Source: an uncultured Ruminococcus sp.
GTDB lineage: Bacteria; Bacillota; Clostridia; Oscillospirales; Ruminococcaceae
NCBI GenBank assembly: GCA_900539095.1
Contig: UQAR01000014.1
Location: 1 to 38,467, forward strand
Direction: 5' to 3'
DNA: 38,467 nt
Under the pieces are notes generated by a model, which was not told where the DNA came from, did no database searches, and saw nothing but the letters and a program-made list of their open reading frames with translations. Every line of letters begins with the position of its first letter. Positions within the stretch are counted from its first letter, which is position 1. Positions 32,161 to 38,467 of the stretch are shown here, in pieces. The position numbers were made by a program, and so were the translations under genes.

Positions 32161-32386
32161 ATATGCAAAATGCGGTGACGGAATTATCCGAAACAGTGTC
32201 GGCAAAGAGAAAAGGCGGTCGGTGAAAGCCTTTGCGGCAAGTTCGGTGGCTAACCTGAGCGGTGCTGAAAACAGCAACGTATGCCCTGCGTTAAAGGGTT
32301 TCGAGTGGTCGGGCGGTATGCCTGACAATTTGGGTGGTAACACGGAACTGTCGGTTTCGTCCCATGTTGAGGGACGAGCCGTTTTT
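32161..32386 (+). promoter_or_regulatory. T-box riboswitch (alanine) of alaS
   Basis: The leader binds uncharged tRNA-Ala and then lets transcription proceed. Seen in order: GGTGACGGAA near 32175, AAGAGA (AGAGA box) near 32205, GGTGAAAGCC (32221-32230), and specifier codon GCT (32249-32251, Ala) followed by A. Then comes the T-box sequence GGGTGGTAACACGG (32332-32345), whose TGGT pairs with the ACCA end of tRNA-Ala. The terminator follows, with CGTCCC (32358-32363) pairing with GGGACG (32371-32376), extended by CGG/CCG, then T6. The T-box core has AACACG where ACCGCG is usual. Confidence 0.9.
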
Positions 32387-32424
32387 TATTTTGCGAATAA
32401 TTTGATTTGGAAGGATCTGAATTT

Positions 32425-35082
32425 ATGGAATGGACAGGACTTAACGAACTGCGTGAATCTTATCTGAAATTTTTTGAGAGCAAGGGCTGCTTGAGACACA
32501 AGAGCTATCCTCTCGTACCTCAGAACGACAACAGCCTGCTGCTTATCGTTGCAGGTATGGCACCTCTGAAACCTTACTTCACAGGTCAGGAAACACCTCC
32601 GAGAACAAGAATGACAACTTGTCAGAAGTGTATCAGGACCGGCGATATCGAGAACGTTGGTAAGACAGCAAGACACGGCACATATTTTGAAATGCTTGGT
32701 AACTTCTCCTTCGGCGATTACTTCAAGAAAGAGGCTATCGCATGGGCATGGGAGTATGTTACACAGGTACTCAAGCTGCCTAAGGACAGACTTTATATCT
32801 CTGTTTATGAGGACGATGACGAGGCTGAGAAGATATGGCATGAGGACGCCGGCGTTCCAATGGATCATATCGTAAGAATGGGTAAGGAAGATAATTTCTG
32901 GGAGGCAGGAACAGACGGTCCTTGCGGTCCATGTTCAGAGATCTATTTCGACAGAGGCGAAAAGTATGGCTGTGGCAAGCCTGACTGTAAAGTCGGCTGC
33001 GACTGCGACAGATATATGGAGTTCTGGAATCTTGTGTTCACACAGTTTGAAAGACACGAGGACGGCACTTATACTCCGCTCAAGCAGAAGAACATCGACA
33101 CAGGTATGGGCCTTGAAAGACTTGCGTCTATCATGCAGGACGTTGACTCTATCTTTGACGTTGATACAGTAAAGGCTATTAGAAATCATGTTTGTAAGAT
33201 AGCAGGCTGCGAGTACGGCAAGGAGTATAAGAAGGACGTTTCTATCAGAGTTATCACCGACCATATCCGTTCTGTAACATTCATGGCGTCAGACGGAATC
33301 CTGCCGTCAAACGAGGGCAGAGGCTACGTTATGAGACGTCTGCTGAGAAGAGCCGTTCGTCACGGCAAGCTTTTGGGTATCAACGGACTTTTCCTCAAGG
33401 ATCTTGTAAAAACTGTTGTTGACTGCAACAAGTGTGAGTACAACGAGCTTGAAGAAAAGTATGACTATATCGTAAAGGTGCTCACAACTGAGGAGCAGAA
33501 CTTTAATGCCACTATCGACAGAGGTATGAAGATACTTGACGACCTTATCGCACAGATGCAGAAAGACGGCAAGACTGAACTTGACGGCGAGAGCTGCTTT
33601 AAGCTTTCCGACACATACGGTTTCCCTATCGACCTTACAAGAGAGATCCTTGAAGAAAAGGGCATGACCTGTGACGAAGAGGGCTTTGCTGAGTGCTATG
33701 CAAAGCAGAGGGAAACAGCAAAGAACGCTCACGCTGCAACAAAGTATATGGGTGCTGATGAAACTGTATTCCATAAGATAGATAAGAATTTCCACACTGA
33801 GTTTATCGGCTACGATAAGCTTGAGGGCGACAGCGAGATATCATTCATCACAACTGATGATGAGCTTATAAACAACGCTAAGGCTGGTGACGAGGTATAT
33901 ATCGTTTCTTCACAGACCCCGTTCTATGCTGAGAGCGGCGGACAGGTGGGCGATATAGGTACTATCGTTACAGAAAGCGGTAAGTGCAGAGTCGTTGACA
34001 CACAGAAAGTCGTTGCAGGCAAGTTCGCTCATAAGGTAGTTGTGGAAGAGGGCGAGATATCTGTTGGACAGAAGGCTCACTTCACTGTCGACAAAAAGAC
34101 ACGTTACGCTGTTATGAGAAACCACAGCTGTGCACATCTTCTTCAGGCTGCACTGAGAAAGGTTCTTGGCGAGCACGTTCATCAGGCAGGTCAGCTCGTT
34201 GACGCTCACAGACTGAGATTTGACTTCTCACACTTCAATGCAATGACAGCTGAGGAAAAGCTGAAAGTTGAGGCTCTTGTAAACAAGTATATCCTTGAGG
34301 CTCTCGATATAAAAATGAAAGAAATGCCTATAGCTGAGGCACAGAAACTTGGTGCTATGGCTCTGTTCGGCGAGAAATACGGCGAAACTGTAAGAGTTGT
34401 AACAATGGGCGAAGGCGATGAAACTGCGTCTATCGAGTTCTGCGGCGGTACTCATCTTGACAATACTTCAAGAATAGGTCTGTTCAAAATAATTTCCGAA
34501 AGCTCTGTAGCATCAGGCGTAAGACGTATCGAGGCTGTAACAGGCAGAGGCGTTCTTGAACTTGTTGAGGAAAGAGCTGCGACTATCCGTGAGGCAGCTG
34601 AAACACTCAAGCTTGCAAACCCACTGGATATCGTAAAGAGATGTCACACTATCATGCAGGAAGTCAAGGATCTTGAAAAGGAAAGAGACGCTTTGCAGGC
34701 AGAGATAACAAATCTCAAAACAAAGTCGCTGTTCGATAACCCATATGAGGTAAACGGCATTAAGGTAGTTACTGCAATGCTCACAAATACAAGACCTGAT
34801 ATGCTCAGAAAAATGGGTGATGAGATAAAGGCAAGAGAGGCTGACGCTGTTGCAGTTATCGCAGGCGTTGACGGCGATAAGGCTAACCTTGTTACAGTAT
34901 GCGGCAAGAACGCTGTGGCAAAGGGTGCTCATGCAGGAAAGATAGCCGGCAAGGTAGCCGCACTCACAGGCGGCAAGGGCGGCGGACGTCCTGACTCTGC
35001 TATGGCTGGTATCGGCGACAGATTCAAGATCGACGAGGCACTTGACAAGGTAAACGAAATAGTTGGCGAATTTGTAAAATAA
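32425..35082 (+). CDS. alaS: Alanyl-tRNA synthetase
   Basis: AlaRS charges tRNA-Ala. The 885-residue protein has the class II catalytic core (SKGCLRHKSYPLVPQNDNS, MAPLKPYFTGQE, RTGDIENVGKTARHGTYFEML), the tRNA-recognition region, the editing domain with its metal-site HSCAHLL and CGGTHLDN motifs (H-x3-H and C-x3-H), and the C-terminal DHHA1 domain (GGKGGGRPDSAMAG). ATG 32425 follows GGAAGGA; the frame extends six codons upstream into the leader. Expression is set by the T-box ahead of it. Confidence 0.98.
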   Translation: MEWTGLNELRESYLKFFESKGCLRHKSYPLVPQNDNSLLLIVAGMAPLKPYFTGQETPPRTRMTTCQKCIRTGDIENVGKTARHGTYFEMLGNFSFGDYFKKEAIAWAWEYVTQVLKLPKDRLYISVYEDDDEAEKIWHEDAGVPMDHIVRMGKEDNFWEAGTDGPCGPCSEIYFDRGEKYGCGKPDCKVGCDCDRYMEFWNLVFTQFERHEDGTYTPLKQKNIDTGMGLERLASIMQDVDSIFDVDTVKAIRNHVCKIAGCEYGKEYKKDVSIRVITDHIRSVTFMASDGILPSNEGRGYVMRRLLRRAVRHGKLLGINGLFLKDLVKTVVDCNKCEYNELEEKYDYIVKVLTTEEQNFNATIDRGMKILDDLIAQMQKDGKTELDGESCFKLSDTYGFPIDLTREILEEKGMTCDEEGFAECYAKQRETAKNAHAATKYMGADETVFHKIDKNFHTEFIGYDKLEGDSEISFITTDDELINNAKAGDEVYIVSSQTPFYAESGGQVGDIGTIVTESGKCRVVDTQKVVAGKFAHKVVVEEGEISVGQKAHFTVDKKTRYAVMRNHSCAHLLQAALRKVLGEHVHQAGQLVDAHRLRFDFSHFNAMTAEEKLKVEALVNKYILEALDIKMKEMPIAEAQKLGAMALFGEKYGETVRVVTMGEGDETASIEFCGGTHLDNTSRIGLFKIISESSVASGVRRIEAVTGRGVLELVEERAATIREAAETLKLANPLDIVKRCHTIMQEVKDLEKERDALQAEITNLKTKSLFDNPYEVNGIKVVTAMLTNTRPDMLRKMGDEIKAREADAVAVIAGVDGDKANLVTVCGKNAVAKGAHAGKIAGKVAALTGGKGGGRPDSAMAGIGDRFKIDEALDKVNEIVGEFVK

Positions 35083-35085
35083 TAT

Positions 35086-35127
35086 GGGCAAAGGCTGTGC
35101 AAAATGCTGTGCAGCCTACCCCTTTTT
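35086..35127 (+). terminator. Probable terminator after alaS
   Basis: GGG/CCC outer and GGCTG/CAGCC inner arms (35093-35097 with 35112-35116) are followed by T5. The stem is interrupted, and HIT gene expression may depend on read-through. Confidence 0.5.
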
Positions 35128-35144
35128 GAAAGGCGGAGAGATAA

Positions 35145-35486
35145 ATGGAAGATTGTCTTTTTTGTAAAATTATTTCCGGGGAAATACCTTCAAAGAAAAT
35201 ATACGAGGACGAGCTGACATACGTTTTTGAGGACATTGCTCCTACAGCTCCGATTCATTATCTTGTTATCCCTAAGCAGCATATTTCAAAGCTTGATGAG
35301 ATAACTCCTGAAAACAGTGCAGTTATCGCACACATTTATGAGGTCATCGCTAAACTGTCCAAAGAACTGGACTTGAAAGACGGCTTCAGAGTTGTTTCTA
35401 ACTGCGGCGAGCAGGCAGGACAGAGCGTTTTCCACATTCATTTTCATCTTCTTGCAGGCAGACCACTTGCTTGGCCTGCTGGCTAA
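35145..35486 (+). CDS. HIT-family nucleotide hydrolase (HinT-like)
   Basis: A 113-residue histidine-triad protein that probably hydrolyses purine nucleoside phosphoramidates or related AMP conjugates. It begins CLFCKIISGEIPSKKIYED, typical of HinT, has APIHYLVIPKQHI, and ends with the triad HIHFH in QSVFHIHFHLLAGR. ATG 35145 follows GGCGGAGAG. The CxxC near the start (CLFC), with further His, may bind zinc as in some members. Close spacing to alaS is common in Firmicutes but functionally unexplained. Confidence 0.93.
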   Translation: MEDCLFCKIISGEIPSKKIYEDELTYVFEDIAPTAPIHYLVIPKQHISKLDEITPENSAVIAHIYEVIAKLSKELDLKDGFRVVSNCGEQAGQSVFHIHFHLLAGRPLAWPAG

Positions 35487-35500
35487 AAAACAAACCAAAC

Positions 35501-35530
35501 GGGCGGGTAAAATTCTTATCCGCCCTTAGT
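35501..35530 (+). terminator. Hairpin terminator after the HIT gene
   Basis: A 10-base-pair stem (35501-35510 with 35516-35525, one G-U pair) with a 5-base loop, followed by TTAGTTTT. The T-run is imperfect, so read-through into comEC is plausible. Confidence 0.65.
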
Positions 35531-35549
35531 TTTAAGGGGGACGGCGGCA

Positions 35550-37550
35550 ATGGTGAGAAAAAGCTGTTATATCGGCTTTTCGTATTTTGCAGGGCTGTTT
35601 CTCTGTACCATTGGCTGGGGCAGGAACAATGGGGCCTTTGCCCTTGCGGCGGTGTGCGTCGCTTTGACAGCCTTTGTGCTGCTGAAAAAATACAGAAAGC
35701 ACATTGCCGTCTGCCTTGTTTCTTTTTTGACAGCCGTGGCGGTGAATACCGCCTATACCCACATTTTTTACGATAAACTGACAGCACTTGACGGAAAAAC
35801 TGTCACCGTGAAAGGCGAGATAACCGATTTCAGCTATACTGGCTCTGATACCTGCCGGCTGACAGTCAAGGGCACTGTGGGTGGCGTTAAAGGCAGACTG
35901 ACTTTCTTTGCGGCAGATCTTGATTATGACTATTATGATAAAGTTGATGCAAAGGTCAAGGTCAGCAGGATAAAGGACAGTATCAATTTTAGGTCTGAAC
36001 AGTATAACAGACCTAAAGGCGTGTTCCTGCAAGGTTCAACGGCTGAAAACATCAAGATAACAGGCAGCGGCAACGGCTTTTTCCGTGGCATCATGCACTA
36101 TCGTGACAAAATGTTCGTTCTTATAAACGATATAATTGGCGGTGAAGAGGGCGGCTTTGCCTCTGCAATGCTTTGTGGAGATAAATCGGAGCTTTCAAAG
36201 CAAACAAAACTCACCGTCTATCGCAGCGGTATCGGACACATATTTTCCGTGTCGGGAACTCATGTTGTAATAATAAGTGTCATGATAGGCTGGCTCGTTA
36301 GCAAACTCAGCGGTGATAAGCGTGTGACGTTTGCTGTTCAGACTGTTGCAGTGTGGACGTTTGCGGTCTTTGCAGGTCTGTCAGTTTCCGTTGTGAGAGC
36401 CGCAATAATGCTTACTCTCATCAGTGCAGCTCCGCTGTTTTTTCGCCGACCTGACCCTGCAAATACTCTATTCCTTTGTGCTGTTATACTGCTTACCCTT
36501 TCGCCATATGCAGCAGCGGACTGCTCATTCCTGCTGTCATTCACTGCAACATTTGTGATAGGCACGGTCTGCCCGAAAGCAGCGGCACTTGTAAAGGGCG
36601 AAGGCATTTTGTACAGCCTTGAACGGCAGGCAGTAAATGCGGTGACTATACTGCTTTGCACAATGCCTGTTCAGCTAATGTTTTTCAGCGAAATATCTCT
36701 TATAGCACCCTTGTCAAATATTCTGCTCGTGCCTGTTTGTACCCTTGCACTGGGTCTGACTGTCATAACTGCGGTCACAGGCGGTGCGGCGATAATAGCT
36801 TATCCGGTGCTGACGGCTGTGAAATATCTTTTGAAACTCGTTCTGACTTTAGCGGAACTGTTTTCAAAGCTGCCATATGCTTATCTTCCTCGTGGGATAA
36901 GACCGCTGGGCGTTATCATGCTTGTGACCTGCCTTATCCCTGCGGCGGTGATGTTTCTTAGAAAATCTGCGAAACTCGGTGCGTTTTGTACTGCATTGAT
37001 GCTTGTCTGCTGGATGGCTGTGTATAATTTTGCACTGGCTTTTGGCGATACTGTGAAAATAGCAGTCATGCCAAAGGGTAACGCAATGCAGGCTGTTTTG
37101 TATAATAAGACCACCGGTATGGCGTTCGATATCGGCAGCAAAGGCAAGCTAAACAGCGGCATGGAAAACTTTTTGGAGCTTTACGGCATAAATGAACTAA
37201 AAGGTGCGTTTATAAGCGGCGAGCAGTATTACACTGTCACGAAATATAATGAACAGATAACAATACAGCCTGACAGATTTTACATAAACGGTGAACCTGA
37301 TGATGGCAAACAGCTGCCATTTTTGACAGGCTCAAAACTTGACTGGAATGGTGTAAACATCGTGGCACTTGATGAGGGCTACAAGATAACAGCAGAGGGC
37401 TGCACCGTTTTGCTTGAAAAAGGCTCTGTTACAGTGAATGGCAGCAGCGTTGATACTACGAAAGAAGAATACCCATTGATAATAGATATGAAAAATTCTC
37501 AGATAAGGAGGACGGACTATGGCTTTGCTTACGGCATCGGCTCTTGGTAA
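35550..37550 (+). CDS. comEC: ComEC/Rec2-family DNA uptake channel with degenerate nuclease domain
   Basis: ComEC forms the membrane channel for incoming single-stranded DNA. The 666-residue protein has N-terminal spans and a DUF4131/OB-like region (KTVTVKGEITDFSYTG), then the Competence domain (GHIFSVSGTHVVIISVMIG, SVVRAAIMLTLI, PLSNILLVPVCT) with about ten spans. The C-terminal part is where a metallo-beta-lactamase fold is expected, but the zinc motif HxHxDH is missing: the matching stretch reads KGAFISGEQYYTV. The domain is shortened and probably not a nuclease. Its last 32 bases overlap holA. No other competence genes lie in the window. Confidence 0.9.
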   Translation: MVRKSCYIGFSYFAGLFLCTIGWGRNNGAFALAAVCVALTAFVLLKKYRKHIAVCLVSFLTAVAVNTAYTHIFYDKLTALDGKTVTVKGEITDFSYTGSDTCRLTVKGTVGGVKGRLTFFAADLDYDYYDKVDAKVKVSRIKDSINFRSEQYNRPKGVFLQGSTAENIKITGSGNGFFRGIMHYRDKMFVLINDIIGGEEGGFASAMLCGDKSELSKQTKLTVYRSGIGHIFSVSGTHVVIISVMIGWLVSKLSGDKRVTFAVQTVAVWTFAVFAGLSVSVVRAAIMLTLISAAPLFFRRPDPANTLFLCAVILLTLSPYAAADCSFLLSFTATFVIGTVCPKAAALVKGEGILYSLERQAVNAVTILLCTMPVQLMFFSEISLIAPLSNILLVPVCTLALGLTVITAVTGGAAIIAYPVLTAVKYLLKLVLTLAELFSKLPYAYLPRGIRPLGVIMLVTCLIPAAVMFLRKSAKLGAFCTALMLVCWMAVYNFALAFGDTVKIAVMPKGNAMQAVLYNKTTGMAFDIGSKGKLNSGMENFLELYGINELKGAFISGEQYYTVTKYNEQITIQPDRFYINGEPDDGKQLPFLTGSKLDWNGVNIVALDEGYKITAEGCTVLLEKGSVTVNGSSVDTTKEEYPLIIDMKNSQIRRTDYGFAYGIGSW

Positions 37551-38418
37551 AAAGATAAGAGAGAACGACATTGACAGCCTATATTATTTCTACGGACATG
37601 ATACGGCGGCACTTGAAAGCTTTACGAAAAAGCTTGTGAACAAGCTTTGCCCTGCGGACGCACAGATGATGAATTTCCACAAGCTTGACGGCAAAAACCT
37701 TGATTTTGCTCAGCTTACAGACGCCTGTGAGGCTCTGCCTTTTATGGCTGACCGTGTTGTGGTGACGATAAACGACCTTAATATTGACGCAGTGCCCAAA
37801 GAGGACGCCGACGACCTGAAAAAAATGCTCGGCTCTCTTGACGAAACCACCACCGTTATAATCTATGCCACAGGCGTTGACCTTTTCAAGAACAAGAAAT
37901 ATCTTACAGATAAAAACAAGCGTTTTGCTGACTTTTGCGAAAAGCACGGCACAGTCTGCAACTTTGAGTATAAAAGAGCCGCAGACCTAGGAAAGTCTAT
38001 ATCCACATATCTTGCAAAAAGCGGCTGCACTATAACAAAAAGCAACGCAGAGTATCTTGCAAATCTCTGCCTTTGTGATACAGCCTTTATAAGCAAAGAG
38101 CTTGAAAAACTTTCCGCCTATGCTCAGGGCAGGGAAGTGACAAGGGCTGATATAGACCTGCTTTGTATCAGGCGTATAGAATCTGACGGTTATTCACTGG
38201 CAATAAATATCCTCAGAGGCAACGCAGGCATGGTGTTTACCAGGCTGAGAGAGCTTGATATGCAAAACTATGAGCCTTACTCCATAGTCGGAATAATAGG
38301 CTTTTCCCTTGCGGATATCTACAGAGCAAAGCTTGCACGTTCCTCGGGCAGGAGCGTAGCAGACGTGGCAAAGGATTTCTCATATGCGAAAAACAGAGAG
38401 TTTGCGGTGAAAAATGCC
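37519..38418 (+). CDS. holA: DNA polymerase III subunit delta, 3'-truncated by contig end
   Basis: HolA opens the sliding clamp within the clamp loader. Exactly 300 genomic codons are present; full-length proteins have about 340. SLYYFYGHDTAALESFTKKL, the DLFKNKKYLTDKNKRF segment and the C-terminal SYSIVGIIGFSLADIYRAKLA-like helical region fit the delta family. The order comEC-holA is standard in Firmicutes, and AAGGAGG lies 7 bases before ATG 37519 inside comEC. The six residues that would follow (LSLIHI and stop) are encoded by adapter and are not part of the protein. Confidence 0.93.
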
Positions 38419-38467
38419 CTGTCTCTTATACACATCTGACGCTGCCGACGAATTAGACGGTGTAGAT
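38419..38467. other. Nextera Read 1 adapter, i5 index and P5 fragment (non-genomic)
   Basis: The mosaic end CTGTCTCTTATACACATCT (38419-38437) is followed by GACGCTGCCGACGA (38438-38451), the 8-base index ATTAGACG (38452-38459) and GTGTAGAT, the start of the P5 flow-cell sequence. This is read-through of a short library insert. Confidence 0.99.

Noticed and set aside
37519..38439. Complete holA ending LSLIHI
   Set aside because: The last six residues and the stop are encoded by the Nextera mosaic end.
1..38467. Prophage, insertion sequence, integrase, toxin-antitoxin pair or tRNA/rRNA gene
   Set aside because: I looked for these and found no transposase, integrase, terminase or RNA-gene signature on either strand.

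Overview
The window is a contig of a low-to-moderate GC Gram-positive anaerobe, most likely a gut Clostridia member of the Ruminococcus type. The grounds are the spore-coat set cotJABC, a T-box in front of alaS, a sortase-built pilus with LPxTG-type anchors, many TTG/GTG starts behind strong GGAGG sites, and consensus sigma-A promoters. Both ends are sequencing-library adapter, not genome: bases 1-33 and 38419-38467 match the two Nextera adapters. The first gene (topB) and last gene (holA) are therefore cut by the end of the assembly.

Layout. 34-4915: housekeeping genes, namely the topB tail, glmS, a hexapeptide-repeat nucleotidyltransferase-like protein, an Fe-S scaffold-like protein and its GGGtGRT partner, closed by a strong terminator. 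4916-5509: a 594-base gap with a folded-RNA candidate, two promoters and a dyad. 5510-16408: a seven-gene pilus operon (coiled-coil protein, signal peptidase I, 1915-residue LPETG adhesin, LPSTG major pilin, class C sortase, IPQTG minor/basal pilin, second sortase). 16443-18784: a small reverse-strand gene, a VTT-domain membrane protein and cotJABC. 19090-24672: branched-chain amino acid ABC transporter livKHMGF plus a cytidylate-kinase-like gene. 24727-27581: a COG2509-type flavoprotein and the Mg2+ channel mgtE on the reverse strand; mgtE has a long leader with its own small ORF. 28070-30070: a small ORF, adenosylhomocysteinase and a CmpB-type membrane protein. 30248-32053: reverse-strand rlmA and a GH113-like glycosidase. 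32126-38418: T-box, alaS, a HIT protein, comEC and truncated holA.

How the parts fit. The pilus locus is self-contained. Its signal peptidase would clear pre-pilins from the Sec pathway, the class C sortase would polymerise the major pilin and attach the large adhesin, and the second sortase may anchor the fibre through the IPQTG subunit. The most interesting regulatory region is the mgtE leader, which combines a 24-codon ORF, a terminator-like hairpin overlapping the end of that ORF, and a competing pairing. The alaS leader is a T-box with a GCU (Ala) specifier.

One caution: codon choice in the first ~5 kb, best seen as very rare ATC in glmS, differs from the liv and alaS genes. The adapter-bounded contig could be a chimera joined somewhere in 5027-5440. 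That cannot be decided from the sequence alone.
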